This document shows, one piece after another, positions 18,789 through 26,114 of a stretch of DNA of 64,000 nt. The position numbers and the translations under genes are program-made. Origin of the DNA: JAHBXL01 sp964409775 (GTDB lineage Bacteria; Planctomycetota; Phycisphaerae; Phycisphaerales; UBA1924). The stretch covers positions 1 to 64,000 of the forward strand of contig CAYPEI010000007.1 of assembly GCA_964409775.1 (NCBI GenBank), given 5' to 3'. The notes under the pieces are model-generated. The model was not told the origin of the DNA. It worked only from the letters and a program-made list of their open reading frames with translations, and did no database searches. Within the stretch, counting starts at the first letter, position 1. Every line of letters begins with the position of its first letter.

Positions 18789-19592
18789 ATGCGTTCAGAG
18801 TCGATCTTCGCCGCGATGTCCAGCCTTGCCCTCACGGCGATGGTGAGTGCTGCGCCCGAGGTGCTCCACGGCCAGGGGGCGACGGGCGCCCCCGCTGGCG
18901 GGTCCTCTTCGCAGTTTGCTGCGTTTGACGCCAAGTTCTCCCTCTCACCGACGACCGGATTCGTCAGTTTCAGCGGCGTGCCGACGCAGTTCGCCGCGCC
19001 GGTCAAGAGCGAGCGGGAACTCGGGTCGTCGAAGCAGGTGAAGAGCGTCCAGTGGTCGTTCACTCTTGAACACTCTGTCTCCGACGGTTTCAGCCTCACC
19101 ATGACCGGCATCCGGAATGACGAGCGATCCGCCACCACGCGGACCATCCGATGGAGCGGCAACCCGACGGGTAACTCGCTCGGACAGGGTGGCGGACTTT
19201 CCGGGGTTTCATTCAACTCGCTTCAACTCACCGGGCTCCTGCCGCAAGGAGACGGCGCAAACGGCCTCTCCTTCGCCGACATGGCCTTCACCAGCGCCAC
19301 GCTCGGAAATGGTGCGTTCGCTGACGATGAGTTGACGCCCCGCGGCCCGGACCACGCGAACGTCTGGATGACCTTCGGCAATGGCGAGGACCTTCGGATG
19401 CACGACTGGTCGCTTTCCGGGATGGTCTCAGGCTTCCGTTCGTCCGATGCAGGCGGCGGAGATGTCTCGTTCTCCATCTCGGGACAATCAGTTACCCTGG
19501 TTCCGTTGCCGGCCGCGGCGTGGGCCGGGCTTTCAACGCTCACCGCGGTCGGCTTGCTCGGCGCGATTCGCCGCCGCCGCCGATTGGCCTGA
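18789..19592 (+). CDS. VPLPA-CTERM exosortase-sorted surface protein
   Basis: A 267-aa exported protein. The start at ATG 18789 gives a signal peptide (MRSESIFAAMSSLALTAMVSAA) and is preceded by GAGGGGA; the frame is open further upstream without such features. The body is Ser/Gly/Phe-rich, beta-looking and matches no family I recognise. It includes VQWSFTLEHSVSDGFSLTMTG and ANVWMTFGNGEDLRMHDWSL. The C-terminus is a sorting signal: VPLPAAAWAGL, a hydrophobic helix, then IRRRRRLA. The exosortase at 8453 should cleave it there. It is monocistronic with its own terminator. Confidence 0.82.
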   Translation: MRSESIFAAMSSLALTAMVSAAPEVLHGQGATGAPAGGSSSQFAAFDAKFSLSPTTGFVSFSGVPTQFAAPVKSERELGSSKQVKSVQWSFTLEHSVSDGFSLTMTGIRNDERSATTRTIRWSGNPTGNSLGQGGGLSGVSFNSLQLTGLLPQGDGANGLSFADMAFTSATLGNGAFADDELTPRGPDHANVWMTFGNGEDLRMHDWSLSGMVSGFRSSDAGGGDVSFSISGQSVTLVPLPAAAWAGLSTLTAVGLLGAIRRRRRLA

Positions 19593-19643
19593 GGCCCGCG
19601 ACAGGCCGAGTTTGGCACGCCTCCGGTTGAATGATCGCTTTCC

Positions 19644-19677
19644 CCGAGACCCGCGACATGCGGGTCTCGGTCGTTTT
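19644..19677 (+). terminator. intrinsic terminator after the first VPLPA-CTERM gene
   Basis: A 10-bp perfect stem (CCGAGACCCG / CGGGTCTCGG) with a 7-nt loop, followed by TCGTTTT. Confidence 0.82.
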
Positions 19678-19912
19678 GGGGAGGGTGAACTCGGACATCG
19701 CCGTCCTTCGTTGCTCCTCGCGGCCAACGCAGTCGACGTCGCATGTTCTTCACCCATGGAAGGTTGGGAAGTCTCGAGCATTGCGCGGCGTGAAACTGCG
19801 CAGAAGAGAGAGACTGGGTCATCTCCACCAGAACCCGCCACGTCCCGATGCCTCGCCGCCACCATGCTCCGCGTAAACCAAGACAGATTTCTTGCGGTTC
19901 AGCGGCTATTTG

Positions 19913-19922
19913 ATTTGCAAGT
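19913..19922. promoter_or_regulatory. half-palindrome related to the ACTTGCATGCAAGT site
   Basis: ATTTGCAAGT keeps the TTGCAAGT arm of the two 18-bp palindromes, with a shorter centre. It lies about 250 nt before the gene at 20170. It is a weak candidate because 10 bp can recur by chance. Confidence 0.25.
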
Positions 19923-20169
19923 GGGCGAGGGCTGAGTTACGTTCTTGCCTCGGCGGATGCCGCGGCGTGCACTCGTGGAGAGGGTCGCCGCCATGCACCA
20001 GCACCCGCCGCTCGCCCACGATCGGCGATCTCACCGGTACCCGACGGCAAGGGGCTCGTGGCCCACTCACGCCGCCGGTGGTGTGCCGGAACATGCAGGC
20101 ACCGTCGCCGCGACGTACAGGCGACCGGCCTTGGCTTGATCGCCGGCACGGCCGGCAGGAGATTCGGAG

Positions 20170-20931
20170 ATGAACTTCCGGAAGTCTGGATTGGTGGCAG
20201 CAGCGCTCGTTGGGGCGGTGGGTTCCGCGGCGATGGCGGGCTCGTACACCGTCATCAGTACCAGCGGCGAGCCCTCGCTGTACTCGATCGTCACCTCGAA
20301 CTACGGCACACCGAGCGTGAGCCAGGCCAACTTCAACAGCGGCCTGAGCGGCGGCAACGCCTTCACCACCACCGGCGGCTATTCGTTCACGCGGCTTTTC
20401 GACTACGGCACCGCCAACGACGCCACCCCGACCAATCTGCACACCGCCTACTCGGGCTCCACGAGCGATCAGCGATTCTCCGACGGCATCGCCACCGTTA
20501 ACTTCCTCGTGAAATACGCCGGTTACAACAACCGCTTCGGCTGGTCGAACGCCAGCGGCGCCGGGAGTGTCAACAACGGCAACTACAACGACCTGCTCGG
20601 CAGCGTTGTCGGCTCGTCGACTTCCGCCACGCTCAGTTCGAACTTCCAACTCGCGCTCAAGGTCGACGGCGGAGGCACATATCGCGGCTCGCAGAGCGGG
20701 GCCGGCGGCAATCAGGACAACTTTGTGACCTGGCAGGTCACACACGCGGGCAGCGGCCGCACCTTCTGGTTCGTGGCCATTGAAGATCTCGACCTCGGCG
20801 ACCGTGACTACAACGACTGGGTCGGCGAGATCACGATGGTCCCCCTTCCCGCCGCGGCGTGGGCCGGGCTCTCGACGCTCGGCGGTGTCGGCCTCGTCGG
20901 CTTTGTCCGTCGTCGCCGTCTCCGGGCCTGA
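20170..20931 (+). CDS. VPLPA-CTERM surface protein with a DUF4114-like end
   Basis: A 253-aa exported protein. The start ATG 20170 follows AGGAG at 8-nt spacing and yields a signal peptide (KSGLVAAALVGAVGSAAMAGS). The body is Gly/Ser/Asn/Tyr-rich. Just before the sorting signal is FWFVAIEDLDLGDRDYNDWVGEI, whose EDL...GDRDYND core is the hallmark of DUF4114, an acidic and possibly calcium-binding domain of surface proteins. The C-terminus has VPLPAAAWAGL, a hydrophobic helix and VRRRRLRA. Expected fate: export, then exosortase cleavage and surface attachment. The ligand is unknown. Confidence 0.84.
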   Translation: MNFRKSGLVAAALVGAVGSAAMAGSYTVISTSGEPSLYSIVTSNYGTPSVSQANFNSGLSGGNAFTTTGGYSFTRLFDYGTANDATPTNLHTAYSGSTSDQRFSDGIATVNFLVKYAGYNNRFGWSNASGAGSVNNGNYNDLLGSVVGSSTSATLSSNFQLALKVDGGGTYRGSQSGAGGNQDNFVTWQVTHAGSGRTFWFVAIEDLDLGDRDYNDWVGEITMVPLPAAAWAGLSTLGGVGLVGFVRRRRLRA

Positions 20932-20964
20932 GACGCCGCACTCCCATCATCAGGCAATCCCGCA

Positions 20965-20995
20965 GGCCCGTCCTGAGACGGGTCTGTTTCTTTTT
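20965..20995 (+). terminator. intrinsic terminator
   Basis: An 8-bp stem with one G-T pair (GGCCCGTC / GACGGGTC), a CTGA loop, then TGTTTCTTTTT, 33 nt after the stop of the DUF4114-like gene. Confidence 0.8.
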
Positions 20996-21060
20996 GGATG
21001 GGTGATGCCTGGGTCGAGCCCTTGTCTGTGACACACTCTCCACTTCACTGCCGCCGCGAT

Positions 21061-21078
21061 CGACTTGCATGCAAGTCG
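21061..21078. promoter_or_regulatory. 18-bp perfect palindrome, candidate operator (second copy)
   Basis: CGACTTGCATGCAAGTCG is a perfect dyad with the same 14-bp core (ACTTGCATGCAAGT) as the site at 18597-18614, but with different outer bases that are still complementary. That pattern favours selection for a dyad over simple copying. It ends 316 nt before the gene at 21395. Confidence 0.55.
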
Positions 21079-21146
21079 TTGATGCCGATCGGGATAGCAA
21101 CCGCATCCGCCGGCGAGGCCAAGAAATCCACAAAGGCACAAAAATC

Positions 21147-21156
21147 ACTTGCAAAC
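21147..21156. promoter_or_regulatory. near half-site of the palindrome family
   Basis: ACTTGCAAAC shares the ACTTGCA arm of the palindrome 70 nt upstream. It could be a weaker secondary site or chance. Confidence 0.22.
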
Positions 21157-21323
21157 GCTGACGGTCGCGATAATCTGTACGACGAGAACGCTGAGGCGGC
21201 GTGGAGACTGCGGTCTTCTGCCGACCGGCGCGATCATCGCCCATGACTGGCGGTTTTGTTCGCTCTCGTGCGCATGAGAGGACTCGTGGTCCCTCGTGAG
21301 GTTGCGCATCGCGGAGTTGTTCA

Positions 21324-21358
21324 GTCGCCTGGAGCGGCGCAATGCCGCATCCGGCGAC
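21324..21358 (+). promoter_or_regulatory. leader hairpin upstream of a VPLPA-CTERM gene
   Basis: GTCGCC, GGA and GCGGC pair with GCCGC, TCC and GGCGAC (14 pairs, two single-base bulges) around the loop GCAAT. The hairpin ends 36 nt before the start codon and has no T-run, so it looks like an mRNA leader structure and not a terminator. The two later genes at 24896 and 26105 also have a hairpin 32 nt before their starts. Confidence 0.45.
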
Positions 21359-21394
21359 CGCAGGTGCCGGCGGAGTCCGGCTAGGAGATTTGCA

Positions 21395-22108
21395 ATGAGA
21401 CTTTCGGTGGCTTTGCTGTTCACATCAGCACTCGTTGGGTCTGCGGCCGGTGTCGCCGCTGCGGGTCCAGTGTTCTCGTTCTCGCGCGCGACGTCGAACG
21501 CGTCCCAGAACGTGGCGAGTCAGTTCACGATGGAGGTGGACTCGTTCACCGCGCCCAACGGCTGGGCGGGGAATCCTCTGGTGAGTTTCAGATTCACGAA
21601 CACCGGTTCGGTCGCATCGTCCATCAGCGAGATCTACTTCGAAGACGGCACGCTCTTCAAGCCGTACACGCAGTCGATCCTCCAGACGACCTCGAACTTC
21701 GTTCAGGGCGGCCCGAATCCCGCGAATCCTCCCGGAGTCAGCCCCTTCAGCGCAACCAAGGACTTTTCCGCCGACGCCGTCGGAAACCCAAGCAACGGCC
21801 TGAACCCAGGGCAGTATGCGACCTTTGTCTTCGAACTGGAGAACGGCAAGGTCTTCGCCGACACGATCCAAGCCCTTCTCGACGGCTTTGACGGGCGCGA
21901 CTACGTCGACCCCAACAACACCGCTCTGGGTTTCTCCTCGCTTCGTGTCGCGCTGCATGCGCGCGCGATCGGCGACGCGAGCCAGAGCGATAGTTTCGTG
22001 GCTACAACCCTCGTGCCGCTTCCTCCAGCTGCATGGGCCGGGCTCTCGACGCTCGCCGGTGTCGGCCTCGTCGGCTTGATCCGCCGCCGCAAGAACGCGT
22101 CTCAATAG
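21395..22108 (+). CDS. VPLPA-CTERM surface protein
   Basis: A 237-aa exported protein. ATG 21395 is preceded by AGGAG with 7-nt spacing and opens a signal peptide (MRLSVALLFTSALVGSAAGV); the upstream open frame has no such features. The body has NPLVSFRFTNTGSVASSISEIYFEDGTLF, a pattern seen in exosortase-sorted proteins with a beta-sandwich that ends in a self-described structural repeat, but I cannot name the family with certainty. The C-terminus is VPLPPAAWAGL, a hydrophobic helix and IRRRKNASQ. It has its own leader and terminator. Confidence 0.82.
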   Translation: MRLSVALLFTSALVGSAAGVAAAGPVFSFSRATSNASQNVASQFTMEVDSFTAPNGWAGNPLVSFRFTNTGSVASSISEIYFEDGTLFKPYTQSILQTTSNFVQGGPNPANPPGVSPFSATKDFSADAVGNPSNGLNPGQYATFVFELENGKVFADTIQALLDGFDGRDYVDPNNTALGFSSLRVALHARAIGDASQSDSFVATTLVPLPPAAWAGLSTLAGVGLVGLIRRRKNASQ

Positions 22109-22447
22109 GGCTTTCCGCCCGACGGACTCGATCTCTCAGCGCGGAAAATCGCAGTTAACCCTACCAAAGCCCGCTCAACGAGCGGGCTTTTTTCTTGTTT
22201 CGGTTGCTGCATCGGCGGATTCTGTTCGCACCAGCACCGAGCTGGACATGTGATATCTGACCATGGTCGGGCCGTGAGCCATGACCATAACCTACTTATT
22301 CACAAGATTTTACATGGTTTTTTTACGGATTCTGGCGATGCCGGTATCAGCGGCTATGCTGTCCCCAGATCTGGCGGTCGGCGACCATGTCCCCGCAGAG
22401 CGCGCCAAGTCTCTCTCCCACCGTCATAGCCGAAGGATGTTGAAGCA
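22109..22447 (+). other. intergenic region: terminator and AT-rich upstream segment
   Basis: A 339-nt gap. It has a strong terminator at 22166-22193, then an unusually AT-rich patch (about 22285-22330). TTTACG at 22322, 17 nt, then TATCAG at 22345 is a weak promoter match for the gene at 22448. Confidence 0.5.
22166..22193 (+). terminator. intrinsic terminator
   Basis: A perfect 10-bp stem AAAGCCCGCT / AGCGGGCTTT with loop CAACG, continuing into a T-run. It lies 57 nt after the stop of the preceding gene. Confidence 0.88.
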
Positions 22448-23212
22448 ATGAATCACCCGCGAGTCATTAGCATTGTGTTTGCTGCTGGGGCGACCAGCCT
22501 GGCGACAGCAGCCCACGCCGGCTCCCTGACTTACGGATTCTCTGATGGCACTCGAGCCGCAACGGCGTCGTTTGCCATCTCCGGCGGCCAACTCCTCATC
22601 ACGCTTTCAAACACGTCGACGTATGACGTCCTAGTGCCCACGGATGTGCTGACCGCTGTGTACTTCGACTGGACCGCCCCGCCGACCTACCCCGGCGGCT
22701 TCACACCCGTGAGCGCGATCATCGCGCCCGGATCGGTGGTGTATGGCGGCCCGCAGCCCGTGGACGGGAATGTCGGCGGCGAATGGGCTTACTCCGGTGT
22801 GGTAGGTTCGGTCTCTCCGGGCATCTCGTCCAGCGGACTCTCCACCTACGGGCCGGGCAATCTCTTTGGCGGGCCCAATCTGCAGGGCCCGGCTAGCCCC
22901 GCCGGACTGGAATACGGACTCGCCTCCGTAGGAGACGATCCACTGACCGGCAACGGGGGAGTGAGCGGCAATGCCTTGATCCGCAACAGCGTGGTCTTCA
23001 CGTTGAACCCGGGCACGGACTTGGATGAGTCGTTCTTGAGCCGCATCTTCAATGTCCGCGTGCAATACGGCACGAGCCCCAGCGAGCCGAGTTTCACACT
23101 GAACCCGCCGCAGTTGACGACCGTGCCCTTGCCTGCCGCGGCGTGGGCCGGGCTTGGCACACTCGCGTGCATTGGCGGAGCGCGCCTGATCCGTCGCCGC
23201 TCGGCACGCTGA
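22448..23212 (+). CDS. VPLPA-CTERM surface protein
   Basis: A 254-aa exported protein with a signal peptide (SIVFAAGATSLATAAHAGS) and a start preceded by GAAGGA. The body carries LLITLSNTSTYDVLVPTDVLTAVYFDW, a pattern I associate with exosortase-dependent surface proteins of the XDD type; this is a memory-based resemblance and not a firm call. The C-terminus is VPLPAAAWAGLGTL, a hydrophobic stretch and IRRRSAR, the sorting signal. The helix contains a Cys (LACIGG), unlike the others. It is probably monocistronic. Confidence 0.8.
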   Translation: MNHPRVISIVFAAGATSLATAAHAGSLTYGFSDGTRAATASFAISGGQLLITLSNTSTYDVLVPTDVLTAVYFDWTAPPTYPGGFTPVSAIIAPGSVVYGGPQPVDGNVGGEWAYSGVVGSVSPGISSSGLSTYGPGNLFGGPNLQGPASPAGLEYGLASVGDDPLTGNGGVSGNALIRNSVVFTLNPGTDLDESFLSRIFNVRVQYGTSPSEPSFTLNPPQLTTVPLPAAAWAGLGTLACIGGARLIRRRSAR

Positions 23213-23238
23213 ATCACCTTCTGAGCAGATTGGTCACT

Positions 23239-23283
23239 CCCGCCTGCCGGTGCGCGTGGTGCTTCGCGTACCGGCCGGGTTTT
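23239..23283 (+). terminator. possible intrinsic terminator
   Basis: CCGGTGCGCG pairs with CGCGTACCGG (one wobble) around an 8-nt loop, extended by CCCG/CGGG outside, then TTTT. The T-run is short. Confidence 0.45.
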
Positions 23284-23501
23284 CGTACCTCGCGAACCCG
23301 TTCAAACTCCATTCAAAATCCAAACATTGTGGCCGAGCAGCGGACGGCTTTCGGCCGTTGCTGCTCCATCACTGCGCGTGGTTCTGCACCCACAGATCGA
23401 TCAATAAGATGATTTGTGTAATGGACTTACGCAGAAGGACCTTGACCGCGAGGTCCGCTATAGATTATCCCCAAAAAAGGGTGCGATTCTCCCTTCCAAA
23501 C

Positions 23502-23529
23502 TTGTTTGGTAGCCGGAACAGGGCATGAT
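23502..23529 (+). promoter_or_regulatory. weak sigma70-like promoter for the gene at 23647
   Basis: TTGTTT, 16 nt, CATGAT. Both hexamers are poor, but the -10 element lies 117 nt before the ATG, nearly the spacing of the two better promoters upstream of the related genes. Confidence 0.3.
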
Positions 23530-23646
23530 GTTCCGTCCGAGCGGCCGCGGCACCTCCTAAGGGAGCGGGTGAACGCGGTTTCTTGGGGGTGTGGTGCGGG
23601 GGGCGTCCCTTAACCCGCAGTGTTGTTTGACGGGAGATCAGAAGAC

Positions 23647-24444
23647 ATGAAGTCCAAGTTTGTCATTCTCGCAATCGTGGCCGCGGCCGGTCTGGTTCAG
23701 ACCGTCTCGGCCGACACTATCCAGGGCCGCGTGATGAGCGCGTCCACCGGCTACGGCCAGGGCAACACCGGTGGCTACCGCCACAAGTTCTGGGGCGGCA
23801 CCGGAACGGCAGCCCTGTTCAACACCGGCACCTCCGAAGCCAACGCGACAGAGGTCCGCGGCTTCTGCGTGGACCGGAACTTCCTGCAGGAAGTGGTCAA
23901 CACCTACACCCTCGTCGGTGTTCAGGGCGCGCCGGTCCTTCCGAACTCGGGCAACGCCGGCAGCCAGTACACCGCGATCGCCGAGAACCGCCTGAACGCC
24001 ATCGCCAAGGCGGGCCTGGACATGGGCATCATCGACGGCCGCGGCTTCCTCAGCGCTTCCTACACGGGCGCAAACGGTGATGAAGACATCACCCTCAACA
24101 GCGTCACGACTTCGCGGAAGAAGTGGGTCGAGGCGTTCCAGAAACTGGTTTGGGAGTCGCTGTACGAGTCTGACGGCGCGGGCCTGACCTGGAACCTGAA
24201 CAGCGGCGCGTACTCCAACGCGGCCACGGTGGCCGCCGCGGCGACCGCCATTCAGAACGCCGCTGCGGGCTACCTGAACTCCGACATCCTCGTCCGCGTG
24301 CTCGGCGTGCAGGGCAACGGCGCCGATCAGGGCCAGGACATGCTGGTGCTGATCCCGCTTCCCCCGGCCGCGTGGGCCGGCCTCTCGACCATGGCCGGCG
24401 TCTTCGGCCTGGCGTACGTCCGCCGCCGCAAGCAACTCGCCTGA
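23647..24444 (+). CDS. VPLPA-CTERM protein with thioester-domain-like Cys/Gln signature (copy 1)
   Basis: A 265-aa exported protein; ATG 23647 starts a signal peptide (KFVILAIVAAAGLVQTVSAD). It contains GFCVDRNF with C74, then NRLNAIAKAGLDMGI, then EAFQKLVWESLYE with Q165. In thioester domains (TED/TQXA family of Gram-positive adhesins) a Cys near FCID forms an internal thioester with a Gln in a hydrophobic-Q-x-x-hydrophobic-W motif, and the region between resembles this one. The bond would allow covalent attachment to host or glycan amines. The C-terminus is IPLPPAAWAGLSTM, a hydrophobic helix and VRRRKQLA. It is the first of three tandem paralogs. The thioester is inferred from motifs only. 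Confidence 0.8.
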   Translation: MKSKFVILAIVAAAGLVQTVSADTIQGRVMSASTGYGQGNTGGYRHKFWGGTGTAALFNTGTSEANATEVRGFCVDRNFLQEVVNTYTLVGVQGAPVLPNSGNAGSQYTAIAENRLNAIAKAGLDMGIIDGRGFLSASYTGANGDEDITLNSVTTSRKKWVEAFQKLVWESLYESDGAGLTWNLNSGAYSNAATVAAAATAIQNAAAGYLNSDILVRVLGVQGNGADQGQDMLVLIPLPPAAWAGLSTMAGVFGLAYVRRRKQLA

Positions 24445-24500
24445 GCGGCTTTACCGATCGTGGCAAGGGTGCCGCGATAACCCGGAACCTGATTCCTCAG

Positions 24501-24536
24501 CCGGACCCCGTCACCCGACGGGGTCCGGTGCTTTTT
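24501..24536 (+). terminator. intrinsic terminator of thioester-like copy 1
   Basis: A perfect 12-bp stem CCGGACCCCGTC / GACGGGGTCCGG with loop ACCC, then TGCTTTTT. The segment before it resembles the one before the terminator at 25709, showing that the 3' flanks are paralogous as well. Confidence 0.9.
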
Positions 24537-24751
24537 GGAGGTCCGGCGCCACCTCCAAAGCGCCGGTGTGTTCGGGGGAGAATCGGATGGGTAATCAGGG
24601 CCTTGGATGACTCCTCGATCGCGAACACTCGGCGGCTCGGTGAACGCGGAACTTGGGTAGGCTGCGGCGCACAAGCGATGTACTGACAAGACCTTGCACT
24701 CACCCGCCGCCGCCTGGTCTCCTGCCGCATGAGGCGGGCTGGTTTTCGCCA

Positions 24752-24780
24752 TTGACAGCGTCCGGAAAGTAGCGCATACT
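24752..24780 (+). promoter_or_regulatory. sigma70-like promoter of thioester-like copy 2
   Basis: TTGACA (perfect -35), 17 nt, CATACT (-10, 4 of 6). The same pair with the same spacing and the same 116-nt distance to the start codon recurs at 25961-25989, although the spacer sequences differ. Confidence 0.75.
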
Positions 24781-24786
24781 CTCTTT

Positions 24787-24905
24787 CACTCGTCGGGTAC
24801 GGTGCGCTTCCATGACTGATGCGTGTGCCCGTTTTGGTTCGCGGTGAGGAGCGTCCTCACCGCGGAGTATGGCGTCCGATAAGAAAGGGCAAGTCATGAG
24901 ACTGG
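24787..24905 (+). repeat. duplicated 5' leader, copy A
   Basis: About 120 nt from CACTCGTCGGG through the first codons (ATGAGACTGGG). It matches 25995-26114 with roughly a dozen differences, including identical ribosome site and start context. Confidence 0.85.
24841..24863 (+). promoter_or_regulatory. conserved leader hairpin, copy A
   Basis: GCGGTGAGGA / TCCTCACCGC, a perfect 10-bp stem with a GCG loop, ending 32 nt before the ATG. The second copy keeps pairing despite base changes. Confidence 0.6.
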
Positions 24906-25654
24906 GTACCGTGGGAATGGCCGCGGTCGCCGCGCTCGGCGCGACGTCCGGCGTGGCCATGGGTTCGACGATCAACGGACTCTACCAATCGAGCGTGAAC
25001 AGCGGCCTGCGTCAGGCGATCGCCATCAGCGCGGGCAACTTCAGCGTGGGTGCGCTGACGCACAACTGGAGCGGCGGAACGGGTGAACTGGCAGCCTACA
25101 ACGGCCAGTGGGCATCGTTCTGCATCGACAATCAGACGGTCAGCGGCAGCACGGTCACATTCACCATGGTTGATGTGACCGACGCGCCGATCGCCAACAG
25201 TGGCAACTTCGGCAACCCGGGCAACAACTACTCCGCGATGCAGCGTCAGCGTTTGAACGCCATCGCGCTCGCGGCACGCGATGCAGGCTATCTCAACAGC
25301 CTCGGCTTCTACAACGTCGCCAGCGGCGGTGATGCCAGCGCGGCGATTCAACTCCTGGTCTGGGAGTCACTGTGGGAGTCGACCAGCGGCGCTGGTTGGA
25401 ATCTCGGCGCGGGGACGATGACCGCTTCGTCGGTCCCTGCGGGAGTTCAGGCGGTTGTCAATGCTCTGATCACCAGCGCAACGACGATCTTCAACGACGC
25501 CAATACGCAGATTCTGGTGCGTTCCTTCAGCACCAACGGCGGCCAGGACCAGATGGTGCTGGTCCCGCTGCCCCCGGCCGCGTGGGCCGGTCTGTCGACC
25601 ATGGCCGGCGTGCTCGGCCTGGCGTATGTCCGTCGCCGTCGGCAACTGGCCTGA
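24896..25654 (+). CDS. VPLPA-CTERM protein with thioester-domain-like Cys/Gln signature (copy 2)
   Basis: A 252-aa exported protein. ATG 24896 is chosen because AAGAAAGGG precedes it and because the paralog at 26105 conserves exactly this ATG and leader, while the earlier in-frame ATG at 24869 is not conserved. The signal peptide is RLGTVGMAAVAALGATSGVAMG. C76 lies in SFCIDNQT, followed by MQRQRLNAIALAARDAGYLN, and Q152 in IQLLVWESLWE. The layout is that of an internal-thioester domain. The C-terminus is VPLPPAAWAGLSTM, a hydrophobic helix and VRRRRQLA, nearly identical to that of the gene at 23647. It is expressed from its own promoter. Confidence 0.82.
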   Translation: MRLGTVGMAAVAALGATSGVAMGSTINGLYQSSVNSGLRQAIAISAGNFSVGALTHNWSGGTGELAAYNGQWASFCIDNQTVSGSTVTFTMVDVTDAPIANSGNFGNPGNNYSAMQRQRLNAIALAARDAGYLNSLGFYNVASGGDASAAIQLLVWESLWESTSGAGWNLGAGTMTASSVPAGVQAVVNALITSATTIFNDANTQILVRSFSTNGGQDQMVLVPLPPAAWAGLSTMAGVLGLAYVRRRRQLA

Positions 25655-25708
25655 TGGGTTTGACGGGTCGCGGCAGGAAGGTCGCGATAACTCCGAACCT
25701 GGTTCTTG

Positions 25709-25747
25709 AACCGGACCCCGCCGATCGGCGGGGTCCGGTTCTTTTTT
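25709..25747 (+). terminator. intrinsic terminator of thioester-like copy 2
   Basis: A perfect 14-bp stem AACCGGACCCCGCC / GGCGGGGTCCGGTT with loop GATC and CTTTTTT. Confidence 0.92.
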
Positions 25748-25960
25748 GGGACACAGAGGGCTGGGAGCGCTTCGGTCCCTTGACGGAGTTTGTTCGACGC
25801 ACGATCGCGGAGGCTGTGTTCCCGGGCGTGCACAATCCGGCGATCGCCTTGCCGTTCGGATGGAGGACGGAGCACACAAGTCCAGTATTTGGAGGTTTTT
25901 GCGGTACAGGGTCACGGGCTGGTTTGCGTGATCTTTGTGCGACTTTCGCGTGGATGGCTG

Positions 25961-25989
25961 TTGACAGCCGTCCTGACTTGATGCATACT
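25961..25989 (+). promoter_or_regulatory. sigma70-like promoter of thioester-like copy 3
   Basis: TTGACA, 17 nt, CATACT, 116 nt before the start. The hexamers are identical to those at 24752-24780 while the spacer differs, which supports both as real promoters. Confidence 0.75.
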
Positions 25990-25994
25990 CCACC

Positions 25995-26114
25995 CACTCG
26001 TCGGGCGCGGTTCGCTTCCATGACTGATGCGTCTGCCCGTTTTGGCGAAGCGGTGAGGAACGTCCTCGCCGCGGAGAGTGTCGTCCGATAAGAAAGGGCA
26101 AGTCATGAGACTGG
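25995..26114 (+). repeat. duplicated 5' leader, copy B
   Basis: The counterpart of 24787-24905: same order of CACTCGTCGGG, CTTCCATGACTGATGCGT, hairpin, CGTCCGATAAGAAAGGG and ATGAGACTGGG. Confidence 0.85.
26050..26072 (+). promoter_or_regulatory. conserved leader hairpin, copy B
   Basis: GCGGTGAGGA / TCCTCGCCGC with loop ACG. The single stem difference from copy A turns a U-A pair into a U-G pair, so pairing is kept. Confidence 0.6.

Larger units (their letters stand above)
19593..20169 (+). other. intergenic region, no gene seen
   Basis: A 577-nt gap. It holds the terminator at 19644-19677 and a half-palindrome ATTTGCAAGT at 19913-19922, and ends with the AGGAG ribosome site of the gene at 20170. 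Short open frames in it lack ribosome sites and plausible proteins. Confidence 0.6.
20932..21394 (+). other. intergenic region with terminator, palindrome and leader hairpin
   Basis: A 463-nt gap. It holds a terminator (20965-20995), an 18-bp palindrome (21061-21078), an ACTTGCAAAC near half-site (21147-21156), a long bulged hairpin (21324-21358) and the AGGAG ribosome site of the gene at 21395. No coding region is convincing. Confidence 0.65.
23213..23646 (+). other. intergenic region, no gene seen
   Basis: A 434-nt gap. It contains a possible terminator (23239-23283), an inverted repeat GGACCT/AGGTCC near 23438-23456 and a weak promoter-like pair (23502-23529). The distance from that pair to the next start (117 nt) is close to that of the strong promoters of the next two genes (116 nt). 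Confidence 0.5.
24445..24895 (+). other. intergenic region: terminator, promoter, duplicated leader
   Basis: A 451-nt gap with a 12-bp-stem terminator (24501-24536), a good promoter (24752-24780) and a leader with hairpin (24841-24863). Size and content match the 450-nt gap after the next gene. Confidence 0.75.
25655..26104 (+). other. intergenic region: terminator, promoter, duplicated leader
   Basis: A 450-nt gap built like the preceding one: a 14-bp-stem terminator (25709-25747), a promoter (25961-25989) and a leader hairpin (26050-26072). The middle (about 25750-25955) shows no gene on either strand that I trust. Confidence 0.75.

Noticed and set aside
24869..24895. An earlier ATG for thioester-like copy 2
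   Set aside because: It is not conserved in the duplicated leader of the gene at 26105, while ATG 24896 with AAGAAAGGG is.
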